Below are positions 51,700 to 61,173 of a DNA stretch of 64,000 bases, in pieces. A program made the translations under genes and the position numbers. The stretch's first letter is position 1; every line of letters begins with the position of its first letter. Below the pieces are notes generated by a model, which saw only the letters and a list, made by a program, of their open reading frames with translations, was not told where the DNA came from and made no database searches. The stretch is from an uncultured Saprospiraceae bacterium (GTDB lineage Bacteria > Bacteroidota > Bacteroidia > Chitinophagales > Saprospiraceae), in the NCBI GenBank assembly GCA_937872385.1, contig CALMSO010000057.1, positions 62,001 to 126,000 of the forward strand. Reading direction: 5' to 3'.

Positions 51700-54339
51700 C
51701 TATGGATGTACTACTAATTTCCCTTGCCCGATGCGTGTTGCTTCCGACCGGATTACAAAATAATAAACACCAGGCGGGAGCCTTTGTATAGGAATGCGCT
51801 CCTGCCCCCCCAGCAGCGGATAGCGCAGCCCCAGCCGCCCCAAGGCATCGTACAGTTCTAATGTCCATTCATTATCAATGGCTTCCGGGATAAGCACATT
51901 CCAATCTTCCTGATTGCTAACGGGATTAGGAAAAACGAGATAGTCGCTCGGGCCTTGGTAGAAGATATTCACCGGCTCGGAGCAGCGCGTAGCGCCGTTG
52001 CGTAGTTGAATACAAGCGCGGTAGGTGTTTAGTCCCGTAGCGGGCCTAGGGTCTATCCATTCATATTGCAAAGCTATATTGGCGGCCAAACTACCGATTG
52101 CGCGGTATCCTGTGGGCGTAAGTTTCTCAAAAACAATGCGTTGTAATTCATAAGTACTACTTAGCGCTAATTGTAGCCGCACCGCCTCACCATCGAGCAG
52201 CCCCAATAAGTTTGTAATATAACAGTCAACACCCTGCGTGCTATAATTAATAGCCATGCTGCGCAAGCCGGTGCGCCCGTTGCGGATGACCGGTGCAATA
52301 GCATAATGGAGTGCCGGAAAGTTCTTTTTATCCAATAGGACAAACGTATCCTGCAAGGTAGCTACCGGAGTCATGTAATTGCTTTCTAATGCGGAGAGCG
52401 TGTAGGCATCGGCGGCTGGCTCGGGCTGCCAAAACAACAATACAGAATCCGGGCAATTGAAAGCGGTTTCTAACTTGAGCGGCTGCGAAATAGTAAACAA
52501 CCCAGAGGTGTAACTGCTGTCTGGAGTGTTTAGACGTAGCAGTGCTTCCGCGAATATCGGCGGCGTTTGCCAAGCATAGTGCCCCTTTGCAAGTGATACC
52601 GTATCAATTGTTTGCCAGCTTTGCCCTTCATCCAAGGAATATTCGAGTGTGGCGGTGGACTCCGGCTCCGTCACGGCGGCCCAACGCAGCAGCGCGGTTT
52701 CGCCCGCCAGCAGATTATCGTCGGCAGTAGGAAACATCCACCCTACGCTGCCCTCTATATCGTATTGCCAAGCAATGTAGAATGGTTGCTCCGTGGTAGC
52801 TAAGCGATAAGTCGCTACCTTGATTTGGTACGCACCGACGGCAGGGTTTTCGAGTGTAATTTGCTCGACGTTATTCAGGTGGTCGGCGCGGCGTACTGGT
52901 GGTTGTCTGAGCGAATCCAGATGCGGCGCCGCATTGAGCACCCAGGGCAGCCAGACAGTACCCGTGGCGGGGTCGTGCAGTTCGAGATCGAGATCATTCA
53001 CCAAAGCGGTATCCGCATCCGGCGTGGCAGGCGGGTCTGTCCAAGCCAGCGTGACTTTCAGTTGCCGCGCAGCAATTGGTACTTCTATAACAACCGTAAT
53101 CAGCTCCTCGGGCCGCGCTGTACCCTCAAAATATCGGCCCTCGCGGATGGTCTCTACAGCGCGCCAAGCATTGGCCTGCCCATAGCCCGACTGAAAGTCA
53201 ATGCCAGGTGTCTCCACATCATTGGCGCTATTGAGCAAAACGGCACGCAAAAGCGCGGCTGCCGGAAGTTGCCCGTTGTGCTGTAACTGCCAAGCTTGCT
53301 GCAATAACAAACCAATACCCGATACTATGGCCGCAGCGCCAGAACTACCATCTAAGCCATAGGCAACCAGGTCAGGCTTCAGGCGGCCGTCGTGCGCCGG
53401 GCCTTTCGAACTGAGCAAAGACACCTTACCCAAGGAATCCGTAGAGCCTACCGTAAGTATGTTTTTAGCCATTTTAAAACTTCCCGACAGGTTGGCATAG
53501 CCCTCTACACCGGCATAGGCACCCAGCGTATCAAGCTGATTGCCGCGATTGCCAGCTGAAAAAACATGCAACAGCGCCGGACGCCACTGCACCGAGGCAT
53601 CGTAGGCTGCCGCGTCATTGCCATAATAATTTTCTATACCGACGCCGTAGGAGTGGTTTTGTACACTGACGCCCAAGGTGTCATAATAAGCGGCTGGTTC
53701 GGGTAGTAAATTGCGAAAGCTGGCCGAAGTGAGTTGTGCGCCCCAGGCTACCCCTTTGCTCGTGTAAAACGTATTGCCACCGCCCGCTATAATTGTTGCC
53801 ATGATGGAGGCATGCGTAGCAAAGAAGCCAGCCGCTGCCGCCGACGGGCGAATGCGCCCGGCAAAATCTATGTCATTAGCGTCAAAATCATTTTCCTTGA
53901 CAGAAACGGTAAGCCCGCGGCCATTGAGCAATGGTAGCGCATGATGCACCCGATTAACGTGGTTGGCGCTCAGATCAAGTGATTTCACAGCCAGCTCCTC
54001 CTGCACGCGGCGGTTGGCAATATCTACAAACAACACCATTTCTAACGGCAACAACCGCTCCCATAGGGTAGAAAAAGGCAACGACAAAATAAAAATCTGT
54101 GCTGGCCGGTATTCGCCAACCAACGCCGATGCCAAATCGTTGTCGTGCAGCCATTGCCGAAAAGCCGCCGTATCACGCACGCTCAAGGCCCACTGCTGCC
54201 TTACTTCTCCACTGCGCGCCTCCAAGGCAGCTATATTCGCCCGTAGCGGTGGTGACAATTTTTTGCTCTCTGGCGGTGCCGTTTGTGCCGACAAACTACC
54301 AGCAAGACATATTAATAATACAATGGCATACTTTTTCAT
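51700..54339 (-). CDS. S8 subtilisin-like protease with T9SS sorting domain
   Basis: An 879-residue protein from ATG 54339 (M-K-K-Y-A-I-V-L-L-I), signal peptide to about residue 19. Residues about 140-400 form a subtilisin domain: His176 (F-A-T-H-A-S-I-M-A-T), the oxyanion Asn264 (S-A-G-N-R-G), and nucleophile Ser333 (D-G-S-S-G-A-A-A). At the position of the catalytic aspartate the motif reads V-S-V-K-E-N-D-F-D, i.e. Glu149 instead of the usual D-T/S-G. Beta-sandwich domains follow and the last 80 residues (V-F-P-N-P-V-S-N, L-P-P-G-V-Y-Y-F-V-I) are a T9SS type A sorting domain. Secreted protease, possibly with altered activity. Monocistronic. Confidence 0.87.
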   Translation of the reverse strand: MKKYAIVLLICLAGSLSAQTAPPESKKLSPPLRANIAALEARSGEVRQQWALSVRDTAAFRQWLHDNDLASALVGEYRPAQIFILSLPFSTLWERLLPLEMVLFVDIANRRVQEELAVKSLDLSANHVNRVHHALPLLNGRGLTVSVKENDFDANDIDFAGRIRPSAAAAGFFATHASIMATIIAGGGNTFYTSKGVAWGAQLTSASFRNLLPEPAAYYDTLGVSVQNHSYGVGIENYYGNDAAAYDASVQWRPALLHVFSAGNRGNQLDTLGAYAGVEGYANLSGSFKMAKNILTVGSTDSLGKVSLLSSKGPAHDGRLKPDLVAYGLDGSSGAAAIVSGIGLLLQQAWQLQHNGQLPAAALLRAVLLNSANDVETPGIDFQSGYGQANAWRAVETIREGRYFEGTARPEELITVVIEVPIAARQLKVTLAWTDPPATPDADTALVNDLDLELHDPATGTVWLPWVLNAAPHLDSLRQPPVRRADHLNNVEQITLENPAVGAYQIKVATYRLATTEQPFYIAWQYDIEGSVGWMFPTADDNLLAGETALLRWAAVTEPESTATLEYSLDEGQSWQTIDTVSLAKGHYAWQTPPIFAEALLRLNTPDSSYTSGLFTISQPLKLETAFNCPDSVLLFWQPEPAADAYTLSALESNYMTPVATLQDTFVLLDKKNFPALHYAIAPVIRNGRTGLRSMAINYSTQGVDCYITNLLGLLDGEAVRLQLALSSTYELQRIVFEKLTPTGYRAIGSLAANIALQYEWIDPRPATGLNTYRACIQLRNGATRCSEPVNIFYQGPSDYLVFPNPVSNQEDWNVLIPEAIDNEWTLELYDALGRLGLRYPLLGGQERIPIQRLPPGVYYFVIRSEATRIGQGKLVVHP

Positions 54340-54889
54340 CTGGGCAAAGCTACATCTTGATTGTATGCAAAAATGCAATTTAGATGGCAATGAGCATCAA
54401 TTTTCAAAAAAAAGTGAGCAAATGAAATTTTGTATATGAAAAATATGACAGAATTATTACAAAACAATTAAATATTCTGCTGAATGCGCTTTTTTCAGTA
54501 TTTACAGCACAAAAACATTAAGTTTATTGCATTTAAAGGTAATCTTTTCCATAATTTATTGATATATTCTTTGAATTTTTGCTGTTTTTTTGAAAAAAAT
54601 AAAAAAATGCTTCCTTCTGTAAAGAAAAGCGAACCCGATAGATGTTTGCTATTGAAATATTTTCTATGTTTGCGAACGAACGATGTCAAACACTTTAAAA
54701 GTATTTAGAAACTAATTACCCTGCCCCAGCCGGAAAACGACTTTTCCCAAATCAAAATTGCACTGTACACACGCGCATTCATACGCCCGACGATTTATAA
54801 AAGTTAGGTAAATGATATTTTTTGCTGTATAATAACTGCAAAAAACTAACGAGCTATTATTTATTTTCTCAATAAAAACTCGTTTTATT
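54340..54889. other. 550-nt AT-rich intergenic region
   Basis: No convincing gene, RNA or repeat. Very AT-rich, with short spurious frames. It holds the control regions of the divergent S8 protease and first M57 gene. Confidence 0.5.
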
Positions 54890-55705
54890 ATGAAATTGCT
54901 AATCAACACACCGCTTACCTGGATTCTTTTGATTGTTGTGATGGGCTTCAGTGCCTGCACACAAGACAATGGAACCGCCAACGACGTGGATTTAATTCCA
55001 AACGACGTATTGCAAAAAATTGCTAATCTGGGCTTCAGCATTGACAATGTGACCCAAGACGAAGGCGATTACATTGTAGAGGGCGACATTATTCTAAGCT
55101 CGCAAGACTTGGAGCGCGGCTACCAGCACTCCGAAACGTTCCGCTTTCCGAACGAAGAGCAGTATCACACTTTTAATTTGGTGACGGGGCTGCCACGTAC
55201 CATTACCGTAACGACCAGTGGCCGCAACATTACGACCGGGCTTTCTAATGCTATTGATGCCGCTATTGCGCGCTATAATGCAGAAAACCTGGGGTTGACC
55301 TTTGTGCGCGGCGGCAGCAATGGCGGCGGCACTATCAACATTCGAGTGGTAAACACTCGTCAGTACATTGCTGCGGCGGGTTTCCCCGACAGTAACGGCG
55401 ATCCGTTCAATGACATCCGCTATTCGAGGTTTTATAATAACTACAGCCTCGGCTTTATGACCACCGTTATTGCGCACGAAATCGGGCATTGCATTGGCTT
55501 CCGGCACACCGACTACATGAATCGCAGCTTCAGTTGTGGCTCCGGTGGCAACGAAGGGCAGGAAACTACTGGCGTAGGCGCGGTGCACATACCCGGCACG
55601 CCCACTGGCCCGGATGCCAACTCATGGATGCTGGCTTGCTTAAGTAGCACAACGGATCGGCCTTTTAATGCCAATGACAAAACAGCCTTGAGCTATTTGT
55701 ACTAA
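54890..55705 (+). CDS. M57-type zinc metalloprotease lipoprotein 1
   Basis: A 271-residue lipoprotein (lipobox F-S-A-C, Cys23). An N-terminal pro-region has I-P-N-D-V-L-Q-K-I-A-N-L-G-F and Y-I-V-E-G-D-I. The catalytic part carries H-E-I-G-H-C-I-G-F-R-H (His196, Glu197, His200, His206), an H-E-x-x-H-x-x-G-x-x-H zinc site, followed by T-D-Y-M-N-R, a Gly-rich loop and P-N-S-W-M-L-type end (N-S-W-M-L-A-C). M57 proteases of this kind are known from Myxococcus and Bacteroidota; substrates are undefined. It is the first of three tandem paralogues, each with its own leader and terminator. Confidence 0.85.
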   Translation: MKLLINTPLTWILLIVVMGFSACTQDNGTANDVDLIPNDVLQKIANLGFSIDNVTQDEGDYIVEGDIILSSQDLERGYQHSETFRFPNEEQYHTFNLVTGLPRTITVTTSGRNITTGLSNAIDAAIARYNAENLGLTFVRGGSNGGGTINIRVVNTRQYIAAAGFPDSNGDPFNDIRYSRFYNNYSLGFMTTVIAHEIGHCIGFRHTDYMNRSFSCGSGGNEGQETTGVGAVHIPGTPTGPDANSWMLACLSSTTDRPFNANDKTALSYLY

Positions 55706-55734
55706 AAAAGTATCCTTTCGTAAAAAAGATACCC

Positions 55735-55770
55735 GTCTCCCGCTTACACACGGCGGGAGACCATTTTTCC
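55735..55770 (+). terminator. Terminator of M57 gene 1
   Basis: GTCTCCCGC (55735-55743) pairs with GCGGGAGAC (55753-55761), followed by CATTTTTCC. Confidence 0.8.
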
Positions 55771-55978
55771 TTTCCACGCCACATCTTCTTTTTTCGGAGA
55801 AGATTCTTAACACTTCCAAATCATCTTATCGGCCCGCCCGAAAATGCGCTATTGATAGTCGTAGCGCCCCGGTCGGTGGTATCCATCCGGCTTTCCGCAA
55901 TCAGTTGTTGAAAGTGCCGAGGCAACGGGTATTCTTTTTTATCACATAATTTTTTTCACCATTAATTATCAATTTAGT

Positions 55979-56791
55979 ATGAAAAGGCTAATCAACACTT
56001 TAGCAGTGCTCGCGCTGCTCACGGCAGGCTTCTACTCCTGCACGCAAGAAGACGGAACGGCAAACGACGTGGACCTGATCCCTGGTGAGGTGCTACAGAA
56101 AATTGCCGGTTTGGGCTTCAGTACCGACAACGTTATCAAAGATGAAGAAGGGGGCTACATTGTGGAAGGTGACATTCTGCTGAGCAATGAAGACCTTAAC
56201 CGTGGTAGCCTGAAGGCTGAACTGTTGCGCATCGCCGGCGAAGAGCAGTACCACACCTTCAATCTCGTGACAGGGCTGCCACGCACCATCACGATAACTA
56301 CCAGCGGTGGTAACATCACCACCGGCTTTTCCAATGCCATCAATGCAGCGATTGCTCGGTACAACGCCGAAAACCTCGGACTCACTTTCGTGCGTGGTGG
56401 CAGCAGCGGCGGCGGCACTATCAATATCCGGATAGTGAATACGGGCCAGTACATTGCTGCGGCCGGCTTTCCGGACAGCAACGGCAACCCTTTCAACGAC
56501 ATTCGGTACGCGAGAAAGTACAACAACTACAGCCTCGGCTTTATGACCACCGTACTTGCGCACGAAATCGGGCATTGCATTGGTTTCCGCCATACCGACT
56601 ACATGAATCGTAGCTTCAGCTGTGGCTCCGGTGGCAACGAAGGGCAGGAAACTACTGGCGTAGGCGCAGTGCACATACCCGGCACGCCCACTGGCCCGGA
56701 TGCGGCCTCGTGGATGTTGGCTTGCCTTAGCAGCACAACCGATCGGCCTTTCAATGCTAATGACAAAGTAGCACTAAACTATCTGTATTAG
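55979..56791 (+). CDS. M57-type zinc metalloprotease lipoprotein 2
   Basis: A 270-residue paralogue of the preceding gene (lipidated Cys21, Y-S-C-T). The pro-region is similar (I-P-G-E-V-L-Q-K-I-A-G-L-G-F, Y-I-V-E-G-D-I) and the catalytic part is nearly identical from E-E-Q-Y-H-T-F onwards, with the zinc site at His195, Glu196, His199 and His205. Differences are concentrated in the pro-region between residues 60 and 88. The high identity indicates a recent duplication. Gap of 273 nt from gene 1, with a terminator between, so the genes are separately transcribed. Confidence 0.87.
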   Translation: MKRLINTLAVLALLTAGFYSCTQEDGTANDVDLIPGEVLQKIAGLGFSTDNVIKDEEGGYIVEGDILLSNEDLNRGSLKAELLRIAGEEQYHTFNLVTGLPRTITITTSGGNITTGFSNAINAAIARYNAENLGLTFVRGGSSGGGTINIRIVNTGQYIAAAGFPDSNGNPFNDIRYARKYNNYSLGFMTTVLAHEIGHCIGFRHTDYMNRSFSCGSGGNEGQETTGVGAVHIPGTPTGPDAASWMLACLSSTTDRPFNANDKVALNYLY

Positions 56792-56808
56792 TAAACAACA
56801 TACATTAG

Positions 56809-56845
56809 TCTCCCGCTGTGGCTTTCACAGCGGGAGATACTCCTT
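56809..56845 (+). terminator. Terminator of M57 gene 2
   Basis: A perfect 12-bp stem TCTCCCGCTGTG / CACAGCGGGAGA with a 5-nt loop; the following T-run is weak (TACTCCTT). Confidence 0.7.
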
Positions 56846-57051
56846 CCCCTGCCCAAACAAAATCTGCACAATAACTGCGCAAGGTTTTATACCTACAGCT
56901 TGACTTAACGTACCCTGCTGCCATCGCTTTTAATGGGCGACTGAGGCAATCCGCATTGTGCTGCGCTATGCGTAGTAAAAACGACCTGAAACCGGACGAC
57001 CAATTTTGTTTTTAGTCAATGAATTTTTTCACAATCAACTTCATTTTTACC

Positions 57052-57864
57052 ATGAAAAAACTATTTAGCACACCGCTTACCTTTGCTTTGCTTCTGCTGC
57101 TGGGCTTGTTTGCCTGCACGCAAGAAGAAAACACCAACAACGACCGCAATGCCATCCCAGATGATGTATTGCATCAAATTGAACACTTGGGTTTTAGTAC
57201 TGAAAATGTCATTAAGGAAGAAGGCGGCTATATCGTAGAAGGCGATATTTTTCTGCCAGAAGAAATGCTGCGCCACAATCCGCTGGAGGAGTTCCTACGT
57301 TTTGTAGCAGAAGAACAGTACCGCACCTTCAACCTTGTAGGCGGCCTGCCGCGTACGCTGCGGATAGCCATGACTACGAATCTACCTTCGTCTTACAGCA
57401 CGGCATTGAATACGGCTATCAGCCGATTTAATAATGAGAACCTGCGCCTGAAGTTTCAGCGCGTCAGCCAGTATCCGGTGAACATTTTGTTTGACCGGGC
57501 ACCCAATGGCGCTACCTATCTGGCTTCGGCCGGTTTCCCCAGTGGTGGCAATCCTTATGGCACTGTACTGATGAATGTAAACGCATTGGGCACCAGCCCC
57601 GGCACCAGCTATTTGGCTACCATCATGGCGCACGAAATGGGGCACTGCATTGGCTTTCGCCATACAGATTATATGAACCGTAGCTATAGCTGCGGCTCCG
57701 GTGGCAATGAAGGGCAGGTGACTACTGGCGTGGGTGCGGTGCACATACCGGGTACACCGACCGGTCCCGATCCCAACTCCTGGATGTTGGCTTGCATTGG
57801 TACTGGCGTCAACCGTCCTTTCAATACCAACGACAAAAAAGCGCTCAGCTACTTGTATAAGTAA
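57052..57864 (+). CDS. M57-type zinc metalloprotease lipoprotein 3 (diverged)
   Basis: A 270-residue protein from ATG 57052 (M-K-K-L-F-S-T-P-L-T); the in-frame ATG at 57019 would precede a poorer signal peptide. Lipidated Cys22 (L-F-A-C). The pro-region pattern I-P-D-D-V-L-H-Q-I-E-H-L-G-F and Y-I-V-E-G-D-I is kept. The region from residue 103 to 185 differs strongly from paralogues 1 and 2 and lacks the Gly-Gly-Gly stretch, while the zinc site (His194, Glu195, His198, His204; H-E-M-G-H) and the last 70 residues are nearly unchanged. This is the oldest or most specialised copy. Confidence 0.85.
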   Translation: MKKLFSTPLTFALLLLLGLFACTQEENTNNDRNAIPDDVLHQIEHLGFSTENVIKEEGGYIVEGDIFLPEEMLRHNPLEEFLRFVAEEQYRTFNLVGGLPRTLRIAMTTNLPSSYSTALNTAISRFNNENLRLKFQRVSQYPVNILFDRAPNGATYLASAGFPSGGNPYGTVLMNVNALGTSPGTSYLATIMAHEMGHCIGFRHTDYMNRSYSCGSGGNEGQVTTGVGAVHIPGTPTGPDPNSWMLACIGTGVNRPFNTNDKKALSYLYK

Positions 57865-57948
57865 GCCACCGTTCTTTTCAGAACACTTGAAAATACAAGC
57901 CTTGCGCCATTCTATGTAAATTCGGCAATAATCTGCCGTCAACAAACA

Positions 57949-57984
57949 AGCCCTCCGAATGCGCTGAATCGGAGGGCTTTTCTA
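57949..57984 (+). terminator. Terminator of M57 gene 3
   Basis: AGCCCTCCGA (57949-57958) pairs with TCGGAGGGCT, followed by TTTCTAT. It may also serve the converging PDZ gene. Confidence 0.85.
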
Positions 57985-58011
57985 TACACTTGATCCTGAA
58001 AAAATGTTTGT

Positions 58012-59742
58012 TTATACTTTAGGCAATAAGGCAATTTTTTTAGTCAGCCGCTGCGTACCTTGCTGGATGGTGAGCACATAGATGCCCGGCGCATTCCCTT
58101 TAAGGTCAATTTGTTGATTGTAAAAACCGTTGAAACTGTTCAGCGCTTCTTGATAGACCTCCTTGCCCGTTGCATCCAGAATGCGCACGATGGTGGGTAC
58201 GGCCTCGGCACTAAATTGTACATTCAACAAGCCCACCGTCGGATTGGGGTATATCTGGAATAGTTCAACTGCCAGTTCGCTTTTCAGCTCGAGTGCAGGC
58301 AATTCGGCAGGCGCTTCATCGTCCATCGCCATTTCCACTACTTCCTCTATGGTAGCAGGCGTTTCGTCGGTTGTTGTACAAGAATTGAAAACAGCATCAA
58401 TTTCGATATAATTATCGTCGCGCAGTACGAGTAGTGTAAACGGATCGCCCGGCTGGTGCTTGTCGCGCTCGCGCACCACCTCCTGATGATTGTTCACCGG
58501 CACATCGTCCAATGCTATAATAACATCGCCCGGCTGGATGCCACTGGCTTTAGCAGGCGTTCCTGCAATAACACCACTCACCCGTACCCCCGGCTGTGTG
58601 CCCCGGCTGGAGCTGTAAATACCAATGAATACGGCGCAAGGATCCCGTTTTACGGTTTGGTGCACATATTCTACACTACCAGAAAGCGTAACCTCCGCAT
58701 AGCGTGTTTGCCCATCACGTTGGTAAGCCACCATCACTTTATCGCCTGGTTTGTGTTCAGACAAAGCCGCCCTTATTGAAGCCGTACCCGTCACAGATTG
58801 CCCGTCAATGGTCGTAATTCTATCGCCTGCTTGCAAACCGGCCGCAGCCGCGCCAGCATATCGTTTTACATTGCTAATCGTAATTCCTTCGCCAAGGTAT
58901 TCCTCATCCGGATAAATGCCAAGCACCGGCCGCTCCTGCCGAGCCACCTGACGTTCTTGGGAAGCCCAGCTATTCTTAGGTTGCGCAGCCAGTCGCGCGC
59001 GCATAGCCGTTTGCTGGGCAGCTTGCGCCTCCTTAGCCAGCCGAGCCGCCTCAAGCGCTTCCGGGGTGCATTCTTTGAAGCGGGCGCTGAGCGTCACTTC
59101 CTGGTCGTTGCGCAATACGGTTAAAGTAAATGCCTCGCCGGGCTGATGCTGGTCGCGGAGGCCTTCCAAACCTTTTTGTGTACTGACCTTCACATTGTCC
59201 ATAGCGAGAATAAGGTCGCCAACCTGCACGCCATACTCGGCTGCCGGCGTATCCTGTATGACTTGATGCACGCGCAGTCCCTCTGCCCCGTGCTGTGTAG
59301 TACTGACGCCAATAAAAACGCGACAAGGATCGCGTCGCACAGTAGCAAAACCTGCCATGTTTTGTGGTGGATGATTCTGGTTGTTCTGCCAAACAATATG
59401 CTGTTGGTTGGGTTGTGCCTCAGGCCCCTGCCCATTTTCCGCCATGCGAACGAACGCCAATGTCTCGCCATTTTCACTATCGAAAGTAGCTAAGCTTTGC
59501 GGCTGGTCGGTCAAATGCCACTCCACATTTTCGCCGGCGTTTGCGCGCAATGTTTGCAGCTCCCGAAGCCAGTCCGCACCGCTTGGCAATTCGTGTTGCT
59601 CAATGATAGTCGTACCATCAGCTTGGGTAATTTTTTTGACAATAGTCAATTGCGAGGGTTGTTGTTGTGCCAAAAGCAATGCGCTGCACAATAGGCAAAG
59701 CACAAAAACTGCGCCCGTTTTCAGTCGAGTAAAGTGATGCAT
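58012..59742 (-). CDS. Secreted triple-PDZ protein with T9SS sorting domain
   Basis: The 576-residue protein starts at ATG 59742 (M-H-H-F-T-R-L-K), with a signal peptide to about residue 27 (L-L-A-Q). Three PDZ domains follow: the first (R-D-P-C-R-V-F-I-G-V, V-G-D-L-I-L-A-M-D), the second (V-L-G-I-Y, A-G-D-R-I-T-T-I-D-G) and the third (R-D-P-C-A-V-F-I-G-I, P-G-D-V-I-I-A-L-D-D). Domains 1 and 3 share the R-D-P-C start and an H-Q-P-G-E/D-x-F-T-L segment, so they are duplicates. No protease domain is present. The last 80 residues (I-Y-P-N-P-T-V-G, A-P-G-I-Y-V-L-T-I) are a T9SS type A signal. Probably a secreted scaffold binding peptide C-termini. Confidence 0.88.
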   Translation of the reverse strand: MHHFTRLKTGAVFVLCLLCSALLLAQQQPSQLTIVKKITQADGTTIIEQHELPSGADWLRELQTLRANAGENVEWHLTDQPQSLATFDSENGETLAFVRMAENGQGPEAQPNQQHIVWQNNQNHPPQNMAGFATVRRDPCRVFIGVSTTQHGAEGLRVHQVIQDTPAAEYGVQVGDLILAMDNVKVSTQKGLEGLRDQHQPGEAFTLTVLRNDQEVTLSARFKECTPEALEAARLAKEAQAAQQTAMRARLAAQPKNSWASQERQVARQERPVLGIYPDEEYLGEGITISNVKRYAGAAAAGLQAGDRITTIDGQSVTGTASIRAALSEHKPGDKVMVAYQRDGQTRYAEVTLSGSVEYVHQTVKRDPCAVFIGIYSSSRGTQPGVRVSGVIAGTPAKASGIQPGDVIIALDDVPVNNHQEVVRERDKHQPGDPFTLLVLRDDNYIEIDAVFNSCTTTDETPATIEEVVEMAMDDEAPAELPALELKSELAVELFQIYPNPTVGLLNVQFSAEAVPTIVRILDATGKEVYQEALNSFNGFYNQQIDLKGNAPGIYVLTIQQGTQRLTKKIALLPKV

Positions 59743-59918
59743 CCGGATTTTTTTTTGAAAGTGATTAAAAATGTTGTAAAGGACAAGTGCTGGGAAAAAA
59801 CGTTGCATCTTAGAATATAGTTTTGAAAATATTTTTCAAAGCCAAATATTTAACCGAGTTTTCAACTAAAAAAGCAGTTGTGCCGACAAAAAAGAAGGCG
59901 CACCACAATCAAGATTTT

Positions 59919-59946
59919 TATTTTTGCCTCGAAGGGCTTATTTTTG
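59919..59946 (+). promoter_or_regulatory. Tandem -7 boxes upstream of the TPR gene
   Basis: TATTTTTG occurs twice, at 59919-59926 and 59939-59946, 20 bp apart, upstream of the ATG at 59975. Clear -33 elements are not visible. Confidence 0.4.
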
Positions 59947-59974
59947 CGTAGATTTTTCAACCAAAAAAATATTA

Positions 59975-60784
59975 ATGATGGCTAAAGTGAGAAATGGCTT
60001 TATTTTGATTTGTTTGATAGCAGGATTTTCGACAACCCTGCTGGCTCAGGACAGTGCAGCTTCCTTGTACAACGAGGGCTTGGCTAAGCTGAAAGTTAAG
60101 GATTACGACGGCGCATTGCCATTATTGCAAAAAGCAATTGAAATTGGTGATCCAGAATCGGAAGACGACGCGCAGGTCATTCGTTTGGCTAGCAAAAACG
60201 GCGCTATTGCAGCTTATTATGTGGGCAATAATTTGCGCAAAGCCAATAAAAATGACGAAGCGCTGGCGGTTTATGACCAAGGCATTGAGTACGATCCAAG
60301 TTTTTACGCCAACTACATCGGTCGCGCACAAGCCTTTGAAGGCAAAGGCGATGCCGTGGACGCCGTGAAAGCCTACCTCGCGGCCAGCGTAGCCTCAGAA
60401 AAAGGTGGCAAAGCAGACCGCGCCGAGGAATTATACAAAAAAGCCGATAACTTCGCGGCTGTGGCTTGGGGCAAAAAACAATGGGACGTAGCCATTGCTT
60501 GTGCGCAGGCTTTTCTGGAAGAGCGCGAGTCGGCTGACGCGCACTATTATTTAGCCCAATCGCTGAAGGCTAAAGGGCAAAACAGCGAGGCACTAACACA
60601 CGCGCAAAAGGCAGCCGAACTGACAACGGATACAGACAAAGATAAGTACTACTTTGGGCTGGCGGAAATCCACGAAGCCCTAGGGCAGAAAAGCGAAGCA
60701 GTAGCTGCCTACAAAATGGTGAAAGGTGCTACGTATGGCAAGCGCGCCGAATATAAAGTTTCGCAATTGGATGGCTCGAAATAA
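59975..60784 (+). CDS. Exported TPR-repeat protein
   Basis: About 269 residues from ATG 59975 (M-M-A-K-V-R-N-G-F); signal peptide to about residue 24 (L-L-A-Q). The mature part is all helical with TPR pairs: A-S-L-Y-N-E-G-L-A-K-L-K-V-K-D-Y-D-G-A, A-Y-Y-V-G-N-N-L-R-K-A-N-K-N-D-E-A, A-H-Y-Y-L-A-Q-S-L-K-A-K-G-Q-N-S-E-A, and Y-Y-F-G-L-A-E-I-H-E-A-L-G-Q-K-S-E-A. Roughly five to six repeats. A protein-interaction scaffold in the periplasm; partners unknown. It is followed by a strong terminator. Confidence 0.85.
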   Translation: MMAKVRNGFILICLIAGFSTTLLAQDSAASLYNEGLAKLKVKDYDGALPLLQKAIEIGDPESEDDAQVIRLASKNGAIAAYYVGNNLRKANKNDEALAVYDQGIEYDPSFYANYIGRAQAFEGKGDAVDAVKAYLAASVASEKGGKADRAEELYKKADNFAAVAWGKKQWDVAIACAQAFLEERESADAHYYLAQSLKAKGQNSEALTHAQKAAELTTDTDKDKYYFGLAEIHEALGQKSEAVAAYKMVKGATYGKRAEYKVSQLDGSK

Positions 60785-60885
60785 TACCAATTTCAATGCG
60801 TTGATGACGTGTATGCATAGGTTTACAACTGTTTGACTATCAATGCACTGATAGCCAAATCATTGTTACATTGGCATAAGTGCTC

Positions 60886-60933
60886 GCCGAAGAGGGTTGT
60901 GCTGCATTAGTACGACCCCCTTCCGGCTTTTTA
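60886..60933 (+). terminator. Strong rho-independent terminator
   Basis: GCCGAAGAGGG pairs with CCCCCTTCCGGC around an inner GGGT...ACCC stem, followed by TTTTT. It is 101 nt after the TPR gene stop. Confidence 0.75.
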
Positions 60934-61173
60934 TAAGCTGAAACAGTCAAGATGTAATTTGACAATTTTTGCTCAGTACAATGACCAAAACGCAAAACCA
61001 TCTTTGCGATTTAAACCCCGGCGCGGTGACCTATTATACGCGTACGGTGTTACCTCTTTTGGGTTTAAAATCATTGGTTATCAATTATTTATAAGTTTCT
61101 TTTTCGTCCCTTCGGGCTTAGCTCGATATTCGCATTATCAAGAGAACAATAACTAATACTTGCCCTTCCTTTT

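Noticed and set aside
54345..54352. TAGCTTTG on the minus strand as promoter of the S8 protease
   Set aside because: It would place the transcription start on the ATG itself (leaderless); possible but unsupported.
60959..61156. 65-codon plus-strand frame
   Set aside because: No start context, signal or family; it lies between a terminator and the end of a minus-strand gene and looks random.
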